Source of the DNA: Dasyornis broadbenti
Lineage: Eukaryota > Chordata > Aves > Passeriformes > Dasyornithidae
NCBI GenBank assembly: GCA_013397935.1
Contig: VZRN01001114.1
Location: 1,033,507 to 1,097,506 of the forward strand
Direction: 5' to 3'
DNA length: 64,000 nt
This document shows, one piece after another, positions 25,837-38,455 of the stretch (position 1 is its first letter; each line of letters begins with the position of its first letter). The translations under genes were made by a program, and so were the position numbers. Below the pieces are notes generated by a model. The model searched no databases. It saw only the letters and a program-made list of their open reading frames with translations, and was not told the origin of the DNA.

Positions 25837-28800
25837 ATCAAGATATCATATCTTGCCCACAGTACTGAGTGTTTACGTAATAGCTTGATAAGAAAGGCAA
25901 TATACAGTGAACTCCAAGAGGTCTCTGGAGATCTGAACTCTCAGTGTTGATGAGAAGAATCCAGAAAGATGTTGAGATGGTTCCAATCCTTATATCCCTG
26001 CCTACAAGTGTAGGGACATCCTGAGAATGTGCTGCAAAAGGTACAGCAATCCAGGAGTTGCTAGAGTGGGGGAACCATATTTGTCTTTGTCATTGATCAA
26101 GTGAAAATCAAGTTCCAGGCAGAAGAAATCTATTTTAAAAACCAACAAAAGCAAGTTTATTTTCTTTTAGCAACAGCAATTTTTCAAGCCAGGAGACTAG
26201 ACAGACACCTTCACCAACAGTGCAGTCATCTGGACAAGGTCTGGTGTTCAGTGGGGCAATGTGTCAGGAATCTCATTCCTGGCAGCAGGAAACAGCAGGT
26301 ACCTTGGACCCGTGGGTAGCTGCAACCTACAGTGATGGGACTGGTGATACTTTTAGGTGTGCAAGATATAGGTGAGAGAGACTGAGATTGTGGTTGATGC
26401 TGTGGTATCCAAGAGATGTTTTCAGCTCTCAGCATCACCCATCTCTGCCTTGCCTGTTGCAATCTTTTCCTATTCAGCCGTCTCGCCTATTTAGTCTATG
26501 CATGGAATTGCCATTGCTAGTCCCATGCCCAGAACTATTTCACTGTTGCCTAGGGTCTGTAATAACAGAAAATAATAATCATAATCTTAGGAACCAGAGT
26601 TTTAAACACAAATGGATTTCCAGAGATGCTTTGGTCAGCTTTTTACTTTCTCTGCATGTGCAGCTCCCTCAGCGTTGGCACCAATTCTAAATTTGCCCTG
26701 GCTGGTAGAAGACAAAACTTTGTGTATAAAAAATGGAGTTTTTCCCATAACACTCTTTTTTGTATAAGTGAAATGTAAAAGACTTTAAAAAACATTGGAG
26801 GGGGGAAAAATGAAATAATAACTTACCACGATATGAAAAAACTGCTTTTTCTAGACATCCTGGTTGACTTCCAAGCTGCATCTGACAGCTAGAGAAGCAC
26901 AGTCCATCATGGCTGTTTTTCCATTTCCAATCCTTTCCCTGAAGCCCTTCATTCTGTAAAACATTCCCTCAGTGTTCCCCACACTTCATCCTACTCATGA
27001 CTGACTTAAGTTATGCATCTGAACGATCTGAGCTGTGTAAAACACAGTTTTGTACAAGCCTGACACCAGGGATGGATAGAGGGACTCAATGCTTTTTTAT
27101 CCTGCAGGTGTGGTGATTTGGGAAATACATAGATGCTGAATGTGTGCCACTAGATCCATTAGTCTTTGCAAAGAGTACTGAGTATGCTTGCATGTGCACA
27201 TGGTCATATAGAAACATGCACAACCAGAAAAAAAAAAAAATCAGAAAAAAATTGTAGAGCTTTTCTTTTCATGAACCTGATCTTTCAGCTATACCTTACC
27301 AAACAGAGAGGAGTGGATACCCAACAGCTTGGAGTGGTGGGATTTATTTTCCTTTCAAAAACAACAGACATATTTTTTATTTATTCATCCTGTATGTTCT
27401 ACCTTTAGCAATAGCCTGTATCATGTCGGACTTTACTGAAGACCTCCCACTTATGTTAAGAATTGCTATACTCCATCAAGTCACAACCTGCTTAGTCTAA
27501 TAACTTGCTTTCAAGAATTGCCAAGATGTTTCAAAGGAAATTCCTAAAAATCCCAGAGGTAATCAAATTATGGAATAATCTGTTTCTAAGATGCCACCCT
27601 CTTTTTAGCTGTTGGTTAACATCTTTATTATTCCTCCTATTCATTTTCAGTATTTATGTCAATAAACAAGGTCAGATCTTCATTCGTTATCTAAGAGAGT
27701 ACTGTTCACCAATTTCAGCTGAGATGCATAATTTTAGATGATGTTTTCCTCTCTTTATTGTGTCCATCATTCCCATGGGATCAAAGCATTTGCTTTTGAA
27801 ACAGGAGGATTTTTTGGTTGGTTAGATGTGAACATTGCTAGTTTACCAAAGGACCTCATAGATCTTTCTGCTGGGCTCATTTATTAATTATCAAAATTCC
27901 TTTTAAATGCACCATAATTCCTGTAAGTGGTTCATGTACCCTTCCCAAGTGCTGCCATGCATGGCACCTGGTGAGCAGTGTAACTTTCTCACATCCAAGA
28001 ACTCCCCTCACTGTTCACCTCTTTCTGCAGGATCCCCAGTGATGATATACTGCAGCATGGATTGCACCTGGTTTTCTTTCAGGCTGTCTAAACCTAGCCA
28101 TTTTTCCTTTTTCTATGTTTTCTCTTGGTCCATTTCTAATTATTGACAGCACTTTCTTCTTGATTGCATAGTTTCCTTAACAGCCTCTTTTGAGCGATTT
28201 TGTAAGAGACTTCTTGGAAGCTTTGGTGATTTTCTCCTGAGCAGAGGGTATGACATCATGTTAGAGTTCAAGCATTACCTTTTCCTTGTCTCCGTACAAA
28301 ATCTGCCAAGGTGAGAAGAGTGGAGGGGACTGAACAGTCATTGTATGCATGCTGGCTGGCATAGCCTCTTCCATCTGATGGTGCTTTCCATGGAAATTGT
28401 GGCTGCATTAATTTTGGCTGAATTTTGAGGGCTATTTTTGGAGGGTTTAAAAACCTCAAGGGACTTACTTTGATTCGTGTAAATGGTCTTGACTTAAATT
28501 TATTAAAGAAATAAAAAATATACGCCCTCTGCTTAACTTCATTTAGCTTTCACTGAGTATAAAGAAGCCAGGATCCCTGGTTTGTTGGAATGGCTTCTCT
28601 GAAGCAGGACAGAATCAAACAGCTACAGAAGAGATGAGTGGGGGATTGTCAGACAATGATGAATGCTTTGGGCAGTGAATAAAAGTCCTTTAGACCTTCC
28701 ATAACACTTCCCTCCACATTAGGGAAGAGATCAGGGGAAGAGACATAGGTTTGGGGGAGAGGTGGATAAAGGACCGACGAGGGGAGTTGTGGAATATTTC

Positions 28801-28967
28801 TAAGCACACAAATGCTGTAAGCACAGCCGCTACAGTGAAGGCAAGTCTTGGAGACCTTTAGACACTGAGTACTATAATCTGTAAATACTCTGTAGTACAG
28901 AACATAGACTACTGAGCTGCTACTTGGTAACTCTGGCTGGATGGATTGTCCAAGGTTTAAGTATCTT
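25837..28967. other. Unique noncoding stretch
   Basis: A 13-nt poly(A) lies at 27238-27250. Open frames up to 100 codons (26388-26690) are unremarkable. No transposon was recognised before the CR1 at 28.97 kb. Confidence 0.55.
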
Positions 28968-29699
28968 CTATCCCGGTGTACTGGGCAATGTGGACACATG
29001 AACAGGGAGAGAAGTACCAATATAGCCTGGGGGCTGACCCACGAGAGAGAAGCTCTGCAAAGAAGGACGTGGGAGCTTTGGTGGATGACAAGTTGAACAT
29101 GAGGTGGCAGTGCCCTTGCAGCAAGGAGAGGCAATGGTATCCTGGGGTGCATTGGGAAGGGCATGGCCAGTAGATCAAGAGAGGTGATCCTGTCTCTCTG
29201 CTTGGCCCTAGTGAGGTCCCATCTGGAGTGCTGTGTCCAGTTCTGGACTTCTCAGTACAAGAAAGACAAGGAGCTATTGGAGAGGGTCAGCAGAGGGGCA
29301 CAAAGGGGATGAGGGGAGTGGAGCATCTCTTATGAGGGGAGACTGGGGCAGCTGGGCCAGTTTAGTCTGGAGAAGAGAAGACTGAGAGGGGATCTCATCA
29401 CCACCTATAAATAGTTCAAAGGCAGGTGCCAAGTAGTAGGACAAGGAGCAGTGGCCATAAACTAAAACACAAAAAGTTTCATCTCAACATGAGGAAGAAC
29501 TTCTTTACGCTGAAGGCAGCAAATCTCTGGAACAGGCTGCCCAGGGAAGTCTTGGAGTCTCCCTCTCAGGAGACATTCAAAACACACATGAACATGTTCC
29601 TGTGTAACCTGATCTAAGTGACCCTGCCTGGGTGGGGGAATTGGACTGGATGATTTCCAGAGGTCCCTTCCAACCCTAATGATTCTGTGATTCTGTGAA
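28968..29699 (+). mobile_element. CR1 LINE 3' end, about 0.73 kb, 5'-truncated
   Basis: This covers the C-terminal ORF2 region and the 3' UTR of a CR1 copy. Recognisable phrases include 'gtgctgtgtccagttctgga', 'acatgaggaagaacttcttt', 'ctggaacaggctgcccaggg' and the terminal 'gaggtcccttccaaccctaa' followed by gattctgtgattctgtg. Translated fragments such as LGADPRERSSAKKDVGALVDDKLNM (28976-29100 region) fit the CR1 ORF2 C-terminus, but indels and stops break the frame. The copy is better preserved than the one at 46.7 kb, so it is younger. The tail is the octamer repeat, not poly(A). Confidence 0.95.
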
Positions 29700-30135
29700 A
29701 GATGTAATTTTGGAGAAAACCAAGCCTTGTTGGCTTTTTGCAAGTAAGCGACCTGTACATTGAAAGAGTAGGCATTTAAGATCATATCAAACTTTGATTT
29801 GATTCTCTAAAGGGTAAATTTGCCACTGTTAGGATTAGAAGAAATTTATTCTATTAGTTGTGTAAGGTTTTTTTTTCTTTCTTAATTTGGAGCTTTCCAA
29901 AAGTTAACAAATGGCCTTAGAATTTGAAATATTTTAGTATTTAAATAATAATTAGTGAACAGTCTCTGAAACCAGGCACATCTTCTCCAAACCATCCTCT
30001 CCTTACCTTATTATGTGGGAATTCACCCTCACTTGAAGGTATTTTTTGTGGAGATTCAGGGACTTCCACCTACTGCTCTAGATTCTGGTAGCAGGAGCCT
30101 CTGGTCAGAGGTGCTGCTGTATCTTTTTCACTAAA
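29700..30135. other. Unique AT-rich noncoding stretch
   Basis: No feature was recognised between the CR1 end and the LTR target-site duplication. Confidence 0.6.
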
Positions 30136-30141
30136 CTCAAG
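30136..30141. repeat. Target-site duplication, left copy (ctcaag)
   Basis: ctcaag directly precedes the TG start of the LTR and recurs at 30786-30791 directly after its CA end. A 6-bp duplication is usual for class II (alpha/beta-like) endogenous retroviruses. Confidence 0.65.
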
Positions 30142-30785
30142 TGTGGCAGTGGCCCAGTCCACCTGTGGCTTCCGTATTAACCAGGAGATCCAGTGGGTGG
30201 ACTTTCCTGCCAAAGACAGTGATGATGAAAATGAACCTGGCAGTGAAGCCAAGGGCGGTACTGAGGAGCCAGCCACACCCCAGGGATGTCAATCCTAGTA
30301 AGTGTCTTCCCCCAGGACTAGATGTGCCATCCCTCACATCCAGAAAGTTCTGTTTCCCTGTTAACCCCATTGGTTTGTTTAAATAAGTCCCTCCTTAAAC
30401 CCTCTGTAATTGGTTAGTTGTCATTGTATGTCATTTCCCTATTGGTTTATCCCCTTGTTCCGCCCCCTTCCCTCTGATACAAAAGCTCATGTAACCGTCA
30501 GTCTGTGTTTTTTTGTTCCTCCCCATCCTTGGCTTCTGTTTCTTGGTCCTTGGGGCGGGTAATAAAGACTTGGGTTTGCTGCAACAGAGAGTCCCTCTCT
30601 CCTCCTTAGTCTCTGCCACTCGCTACTGTAACACCCGACTGCTGCCAGCTCCACAGAGAGCCTAGAAGCAGACTGCAACACCGGGGGACTTGCGTCAGAC
30701 TGTCAAGCTGCAGGCTGTCTCGCGGCCAAGGCACTGAAATCAAGTCGCCTGCTTGGCCTTCCAGGTGGTCAAGCGGTCAGCGGCA
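30142..30785 (+). mobile_element. Solo LTR of an avian endogenous retrovirus, class II-like
   Basis: The element starts TGTGGC, ends GCGGCA (canonical TG...CA) and is flanked by ctcaag on both sides. Inside are three ATTGG boxes (30369, 30409, 30441), a GC-box-like ccgcccccttcc (about 30461), a TATA-like tgatacaaaag (about 30475), a second GC box (30552) and an AATAAA signal at 30561-30566. This is the layout of U3-R-U5 on the + strand. No primer-binding site, polypurine tract or gag/pol/env follows, so it is a solo LTR left by LTR-LTR recombination. The region after the AATAAA is long (about 220 bp) for U5, so the exact 3' end is the weakest point. An alternative end is the 'gtaaca' at 30633, but no matching duplication was found for it. 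Confidence 0.75.
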
Positions 30786-30791
30786 CTCAAG
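30786..30791. repeat. Target-site duplication, right copy (ctcaag)
   Basis: Exact copy of 30136-30141. The preceding base (a) also matches if the match is read as actcaag, but that a is the last base of the LTR. Confidence 0.65.
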
Positions 30792-33700
30792 TGTTGGCAT
30801 GTAGGAATGGATGCTGCCATAGGGGGCTCAGGAAGCTTTCGAGGAATTAAAACTAAGCATCGTTTGGCCATAGGTGAGAATGCAATATGCAGTAATTTTC
30901 TAGCTGGGCAAAGTGGGATTGTTTGGTTGTTTTCCAGAAGGTACATATCTGAGTACAGTATTAATGAGACAGTCAAGAAATGCTAATGCCACTGTTTTCC
31001 AAGTTAACAGATGTGGTTAGAGAGAAAAAGATTAGAAATAAATGAGATCAATGAAACTAAGGAATTCAACTGTCATTTAATTTCTGTAGGTGGCCTTTCT
31101 GTAGTAAATCTCAGACACATTAGCAGTGAAGTAATTTTTTCATCTGTGCTTTGAACAGCTCTTGACAGCTGATCATTTATAACAACGTGCACTGATTTAT
31201 TCCTCTTTCAGATTCCCTATTTCCTTCCTTCTCTCTCCCTTTCTATCCAGCAAATGATGCTATCCACAAAATTTCCAGTATTATGGCAGTATCTCCCGCC
31301 ACAGAGGTGCAGAACTCACCTCTAGCAAAGGCAGTGATGCAGACCTGAGAAATACTGGTGTGAGGAGTGTAGGAAGTCACTATGAGAATAGAGCTATACC
31401 AGCAACTTAAGCATACCTCCTGACCAAGCCCAGGAGCTGTCTGGGAGAATGGTCAAAAGCGTGCATGAAAGCATCTAACAGCATAGGTAAGCACTGAGCA
31501 TTTTGGCAGGGCAGTACCATTTCCTTGGATACAGGGAGCCACCAGGCACAGACAAGGCCAGTGCACACCCAAGCAAGACATGGGTGGAAGGGATTGATAG
31601 GGAGAAAATGGCAGGGGGGGAGCAGATAAAAGATATATCAATATTACTTTATATTTAGAGACAGTGGATGCTGTGGAGTAGAAAAGATGATGAAAAGATA
31701 AAACTAATGTAATCATTAATTTACATAAAATAAGCCTCAAATACATGGATGAGGGTAATTAAAAGGCTTTAGCTGATGGTAGTGAGGTTCTGGCATGCAC
31801 TTCTAAAGAGTGCAAAGTGCTTTAAAATTGAGCTGATTCAGTTTGAAAAGGTGATTTTCTGATGTGACTGAGAACAGAAGAGCTGCTGCATTGCCTGGGG
31901 CTGCAGGTCCAGGAATGGCCCCATCAAAATGCAAGGATATGTGCAGTGGTGTACCTGAGTGAGACCATCTGAAGCCCCTCTGCCAAAGAAGCTGACAGCC
32001 AAATGCTTTGCAGAGACATCCGTTTCTCAGCAGCCAGTTTGTGCTGGCTCAGGAGATCAGCAAACAACATCCATCCAATTCATCTTCTAATGCATTTAAA
32101 CGATCATGCTTTATTCCCTACACCTACATATAAGTTCAATAAAACTGTGCTTGAGTCCAAATTAAAAAAAAATATGGCAAATTTTTAATGTATGAAGACA
32201 CTGTTTTGATTTTATTTGATTGGTTCTTAGCTAAAAACCATGGACTGCCTTACTCTATTGGCATGCAGATGCTATTCCCATTTGTACAACCATGACCAGC
32301 TTTGAGCCAGGCAGCTTCATTAAGCCACTCCTTAGTAACTCTAATCCTGGTGTTATATATTCCTTCTGGGATCAGCAGGCAGAACCTGTTCTTCTCCCAG
32401 AAGACCAGTATTTTCATTCAACTGTTTTCATATCCATTTTTTAAAGTCCACATGGGAAAAGGTGAGATTAATGTGGCCTAACTCTGTGGCACTCAACCAT
32501 TTAGCTTTGCTAAAGCTAATGGGAATTGCTTGGGGCTGCAAATGCAGAAGTGCATGAACAAACCTAATTGGCGGGCTGAAAAACAAGTATCCTATGTCTT
32601 CTGCATTTACCTGATCACAGAAGTTCTGTCCGATCTTAAGGCCTTACCTAAGATCAGAATTGCACCCAACAAAACTGTAGAAGCAAATTTTTAAAGTATC
32701 TAAAAACTTGCATTAGTATAATTCTGCTATTAATGTCACTGATACTTATCCCACTTGTTAGGCACCTGGATTACCTCTGCTGTGCCATAATGCAAGTTTG
32801 TGCGTGTAATGCAGATATAAGACTGGGGAAAAGCATTCTAGAGCTTCTAACAACAAACAACAGAGGACTAAGAGACTTTTGGTGTAACCAAAGCACACAC
32901 CAATATTCCAGCTCGTGCTCAGGATACAGAATGCCCTATCACAATTTGCTGCTGGATCACCCACTGGCTGGATCCTCAGCAGTCACTTCGCCTTAGCAAA
33001 ACCTCCATTACTCTTCTGGAAATTAATCATGCCACACAAACACTAATGTTTTTTAATGACTTGGAAATTCTCATGTCCTTAGAAAAAGACCTGGTAAGTT
33101 GGTATGACATTCTCCGGAGTGAAGGAAAGCTGTGCTTTGCAGTCTCTAATAGACTGCAAACCAGTTAAGAAAATTCAACTTCAGCAATGCAATTTGTTAA
33201 TTTCTTTTCAGATTCTTGTCTTGAAAGCATCCAAAGGAGACCTTACTTGACCTAGATTTAGGTTAAAAAAGATAATTACTTCAAATATACAGTGTCACTA
33301 ATCTTGGAGGTGTGGCAGTATTTTTGACCAAGTTGTCAACAACTGGAGAATTCTTTCCAGAAAGTCAAGCCTGAGTGTATACTGTGAACAACAGTGCTGC
33401 AGTAAAAACCCGGAGCATCTTCTTGAGGGTGTAGTGAATGGAGTAAATTCACACTGTTTTAAAGCCCCAAATTAGATTTTGCACTGTCCTCAAAAATGAC
33501 TGTGAGCATAGGTGTTGCAGGGGAAACCTGGAGAGGAGCAAGTGCTGCATAAACAGGCAGCAGAAGCATGGATGCCTCAGCATTATCTTTCCAGACTCAT
33601 CCAAAACTCATCCCTGGGGTGTACTGCTGTCTTCCAACATCTCCCATCCAGCTGCAGGAAGGAAGTGAACAGGTCCCAGAAAAATACAGCACAAGGACAA

Positions 33701-34479
33701 CCTCCCAGATCACCAACAAAGTCAGAAAGGGGAGGAGGGAATCACAGTGTCCTGCAGATTTTTCCTTCAAAACATTGTAAAATTAATATTAGTCCACATG
33801 AGATACATGTCTTGGTATGTGTTTGTTTTCTTAACATGTTCCAGATAGCTGTAGTGCTCTGTGAACGTGTAGGGTTGTCAAGGCAAATACTGGGGTTTTG
33901 GGGTTGCAAACAGGGTAAATTTGTACCAAGTGTGCCGTTCACTTTCTCCATGGCAATGCTACACTGTACCCCCATCTCTGAGCCACTTTCAACTGGCTTA
34001 TGTTCCTTTGGCACAATAAGCCATTACGGAGGCCAGACTGGGCATATACAGCACTTCTAGGCTTTTCTGGTAAGAGGTTATACTTTGCAACAACAAAGTA
34101 GAGTTTATCTTCTTAAATAAACTTACCTTTCAGCAAAGATTCCTGGGGAGGAGGCTTCCTAAAGGTGCCTTACCTGCTGCAAATGCTGCACAATGTTTAA
34201 TTACCTCCAAATTTTCTGCAGTGTTTTTGTCTCTGTAATAGAAGTTTCCACAGCAGGTGGATGCTTGATCTTGCTGCTTTTAACTGGCAGTTTCATTCTG
34301 GTTGAAAAAAGTTTGAGCAGCCAGTCAGAAATCTGGATTTTAGCAAATTGTATTTCCATGTTAAACCCAAACTTGTTGTTTGACCTGCTCCACATTGCAC
34401 CCGCTGAGGATCTGGCCCATTTTGTGTATGCAAGAAAAGTTGAACTTGCAATAGGAGAGACTAAACCATTTACCTCAAG
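30792..34479. other. Unique noncoding stretch; includes longest open frame
   Basis: The longest open frame in the window (182 codons, 33512-34060, plus) lies here. It has no recognised domain and is overlapped by a 90-codon antisense frame. Its composition changes along its length, from Gln/Ser/Arg-rich to hydrophobic. A perfect 10-bp-arm hairpin sits at 33136-33160. No transposon was recognised. Confidence 0.5.
33136..33160. repeat. Perfect inverted repeat, 10-bp arms, 5-nt loop
   Basis: tttgcagtct (33136-33145), loop ctaat, agactgcaaa (33151-33160). No flanking T-run or other context suggests function. Confidence 0.85.
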
Positions 34480-34580
34480 CGCCAGGATCACACACTTCAT
34501 TTTACAGACAAGGAAATGGAGCACAAAAAAGAAAAAAATAAGTGATTTGTCCCAATGCAAGAAGACAGTCTCAGAAGGAA
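34480..34580 (+). repeat. MIR-like SINE relic
   Basis: The phrases cattttacagacaaggaaat, ggagcacaaa and aagtgatttgtccc follow the order of the conserved MIR SINE core (TTTTACAGATGAGGAAACTGAGGC, then AAGTGACTTGCCC). MIR is an ancient tRNA-derived SINE of amniotes. A short A-rich insertion lies between the phrases. The ends are approximate. Confidence 0.6.
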
Positions 34581-37500
34581 ATTTTTAAACATTATTTTGT
34601 TTGTTTTTCGCAAGGGATTGTTTTATCAGCTTGACACTCACATAGTAATGATTTCTATAGTCATGATTTCAGGGAGCTGGAAGATAGAAGGACAGAAGAT
34701 GGAAGATGTAGGTGAAAGATTTGAGCACTTATTTCCTCCAAAAATACAAAGATGGACATCCCCTAACTGTTAAAGGCAGGCCTATGATTCCCTTTATTTG
34801 CATCTGACTGTAATTCCTCATAAATCCCCTGATTAAATCTCAGAATATTTGCGAATACATACACAATATTTTCAAGAGGTTTAAATTACCTTTCTCATAT
34901 GAAGTGGAGTTGAGATATGTAATGACAGTATTTTTTCTCAGAAAATTCCGACTTGCCAGAAGTAAATCATTATACAGGAGAATCTGCATTCAAAGACCTT
35001 TTTTTCAACATTTTCAAGAGCATTTTACAAAGTTTTGAAATTATCAAAATACAGTGTCTCAGGACGTTTGATGTTCAAAATTCTGGTTCACCATCTCAGT
35101 GCTACTTTATTTAAAAATATAACCAAATTAATTTTAAAGCCCTTACTCAGGGTGGAAAAAAATCTGCCACATCTGACAACCTGTTTTACACAATTTTTGT
35201 AAACATCAATTACACCATGAAGCAAAGAAAAAACAGAGTCTGTAAGACAAAATTCATCACTTTTCTGTGTCTTGGGTAGTCTGTTAAAATAGTGCAAAGT
35301 GGTTTTGAGCACTATTACTTGTTTATGAGTACCATTGTTCAGCAAAACACCATTACTTAAGTAAAAATATGTTTTAAGGAACACCTGTAGAAAGCTGTTT
35401 TTCTGCCATCTGGAAAAAATGAAGCAGACTGATTCTAAGACATGTTTGTGACATTTGTGATGTAGATATGATGCTGTATGCATGCAGAAAACGTGCAGGT
35501 AATCGTTTTTCCTTGTGAGCATATGAGGCATTTCTTGGTGATTTATTGAATTGCTTTTCTGCAAAGGTAAGGAAAAAAAATTATGAGCGCCTAAGTAAGG
35601 GAATAAATCTCCCAAAGGTGCTTTCTGCCCCTCAGTGCAGCACAGCTCAGTGTCCCACCAAGGTGGCTTTTAGTGCTGGAATGCATTCAGACACCATTAA
35701 TCCCCTACTCACAGCAGTCCCACTGCGCTGGTCACCCCACTCCACACTGAGCAGGATGGGGCTGAGGTTGCAGGATGGGGGTGCAAGGAAACCAGACCCT
35801 TGTTTTCTGGCCATGCTGCTGTCAGTCAGAATGGATGATGGTTAATAAAACAAAAATAAGTATACCAGGGGTATGTAGGATCATAGTGACTGACAAGCTG
35901 GGGTAAGACCTGGGCAAGTCTGGGAAACATATTTTTTTTCCTGAATGACCCCCAAATTGTATCATCCACCCTGTTGGTATATTCACCTGCTTTAGTGGGC
36001 ATTTACTGTTTCTGTCCTGGAGGCTGCTGACTAAAGTGATGGCCCTGCTCTCCCTTCCTGCCCCATCCCCATCTCTCTGAGGTGTCTGCAGTGAAACACC
36101 TGGTTGCAAGAAGGGCACCCGCAGTGTGTGTGTGTGTATGAATGCACAAGTGCAAGTACAGGCTTTCAGAAGATGGAGCTCACCACGGTGTATTCCCAGC
36201 ATCTCCACCCAGTGCAAGCAAAACTCCAAGAACAGGCAGCCTGGGATGGAGGCTGTGAGCAAAACTGACCAAATCTTGTATGTTCTCTGGCTTCACTTAA
36301 AGACCTGAGGCCAAAGCTCTCTCTCCTTTTTCTCTCTGCAGACCAAGCCTGAACCAGAGAAGATGAGGGAATCCCATGTGCTTTTCTTACCAGAGGCAGT
36401 GTGCACCCAAAGATGAGGCAGGACTGGTGGAATGGGGCGTGCTGTGACTTCTGCCATTTCTTCTACCCACCCACGTTCTCGCCAGCAGCACCTGCCTGAC
36501 CTCTGCCAGGCTGCTCACAGCATCTCTAAAGCACCATGCTGGGCATCTTGGTGCCTGGCTGCCGGGACACATGCCTTTCATTGTAGGCACCCTTGGCCAA
36601 ATGCATTACCTGACGTGTTGAGCATGTTCAGTGTAAAAACTCATTTCTGCCCCTAATCAGCAATAAATTTTGCCAGGAGTATGTTCAAGTCAAGGGTCTG
36701 TCACCCGCTCTAAGGGCTGAACGTGGGCTTCATCATTCCTGTACATCTGTGAGAATATTTTCAAGTGCTTACACACATACATGCAGTACAGTATCATAAA
36801 ATGAAACGAAAACATTCACGCGTTCTGTGAGAGTAGACAGACATGGGCATTATCAAATAATCTGGGTGCAGTTATAAATACATAATAATATTTAAATTTA
36901 CAAATCTGTCTGCTTATATCTAAAAGTCATTATTTACTTTGTACATAAAAGCACTTTACGTCATACACACATAATAAAGAAATGGAAATTCTGAAATACT
37001 CTACAAGCATGGGACCTCATCACCTACTAAGATTTAAAAAAGAAAAAATTCACATGGAAAATTTAAACTTGGGCTACCAGGATGGATTAGAAGATCTAAA
37101 AGGTATCAGAAAACTGAACTTTTTTTTTTTAACAGTCCTCTTTATATAATGTGCTTTAATTCAGCAGAGTCATGTTTCAGATATACAGCATAGAATTATA
37201 CAATTCAAAATGAGATGCACAATCCACTTCTGCACGTCTTGATTAGTACTTTTGAACTTCAAGCATCATCAGTTATTTTTGAAGTCAAGTATTTAGAATT
37301 TTTCATATTTACCTTAACACTCATCTCATCTTCAAGGTGGATTGTATTGAGGTAAATTTTTTTAATGAGCAGCTATAAACAGGACACCCTCATGTAACAG
37401 TTATCAGTTTAGTGACACAGTGACCAAAAGAAAGGTCAGAGAAAAAAATATTTCTGTATCCATTGACTATTTGGCCTCATTTGGATTTCTTCCTCATGGT

Positions 37501-37865
37501 GACCTCAGCTTGTGAAATATACAGAGACATTCTCTGCTTGAAGACTTGACTTGTGTACTGTTTGGTTGCTCTATATTTATGAGGACTCACAGATAAAGGA
37601 CTGTATTCCACTCAGTGCCTAAAGAAACTAGATTAAAACTGGGATGAATGGGTGAGGGGGGTGGAACCAAACAAGTAAATCCTGTTTTATGGCTCTAGTT
37701 CGTCACTATTTCTGCACATTTTGTTTCCTGTGTTTAATAAGTACTTCTCTGCAGGAAAAGGTGGTCTTTTAGCTGAAGTACATGACCAGCAAATCAGGAC
37801 ACTCAACTTCTGGTTTCAGCTTTGGTACACTTGTTTTTTGGCTTTGGGGAAATTACTTCTCTGCT
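34581..37865. other. Unique noncoding stretch
   Basis: It contains a 175-codon minus-strand frame (35088-35615) with no recognised domain and no supporting splice or promoter context, and a short (TG)n at about 36126-36138. No transposon was recognised. Confidence 0.5.
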
Positions 37866-38455
37866 AGTTTTGGCTGGTTTTGGCTGGTAATGTTCTTTGT
37901 GGCAGCTAGTATGGGGCTATTTTGAATTTGTGCTGAGAACAGTGTTGATAATTCTGGGATATTTTTGTTATTGCTGAGCAGGGCTTGCACAGCATCAAGG
38001 CCTTTTCTGCTTTTCACACTGCCATGCTGCTGAGGAGACTGAGGGTGCATGGGAAGTTAGGAGGAGACGCAGTTGGGACAGGTGACCCCAAAAGACCATA
38101 GAGGTATTCCATATCATGTGGCATCATGCTCAGTATATAAAGTGGTGGGAAGAAGGAGGAAGGGCAGAAATTCGGAGTGATGGCATTTGTCTTCCCAAGT
38201 AACCATTACATATGATGGGACCCTGCTCTCCTCGGGATGGAGGAACACCATTGCCTGCCCATGGGAAGTAATTAAATAATTCCTTGCTTTGCTTTACTTG
38301 CAAGTGTGCCTTTTGCTTTCCCTATCAAACCGCCCTAATGTCAACCCACAAGTTTTCTACCTTTTGCCCTTTGATTCTCTCCCCTGTCCCACTGGAGGAG
38401 GAGTGAGTGAGTGACTGCATGGAGCTTGGTTGCTGGCTGGGATTAAACCACAACA
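37866..38455 (+). mobile_element. Solo LTR of an avian ERVL-type endogenous retrovirus
   Basis: The block matches the layout of a common avian ERVL-type LTR. It begins with a duplicated ttttggctgg motif (37868-37887) and continues with 'gcagctagtatggggctatt'. It then shows 'caggtgaccccaaaagacca', a TATA box (tatataa at 38134-38140) and 'gtcttcccaagtaaccatta'. It ends in 'ggctgggattaaaccacaac' with the terminal CA at 38455. No primer-binding site or viral genes follow, so it is a solo LTR. The first T of the expected TG start appears mutated, and no 5-bp target-site duplication is evident (acgta after the end), which fits an old copy. Confidence 0.85.

Noticed and set aside
28649..29164. 171-codon minus-strand open frame
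   Set aside because: Its 5' part lies antisense to the CR1 copy at 28968-29699 and the rest lacks any motif, so it is a shadow frame.
30141..30386. Open frames at the start of the LTR, including one that looks acidic and protein-like after 30142
   Set aside because: They begin at or just before the LTR boundary and lie within U3. No upstream viral gene or polypurine tract is present, so coding origin is not supported.
30753..30986. 77-codon frame ending in a splice-donor-like context
   Set aside because: Part of it lies inside the LTR and crosses the right target-site duplication, so it is not a host exon.
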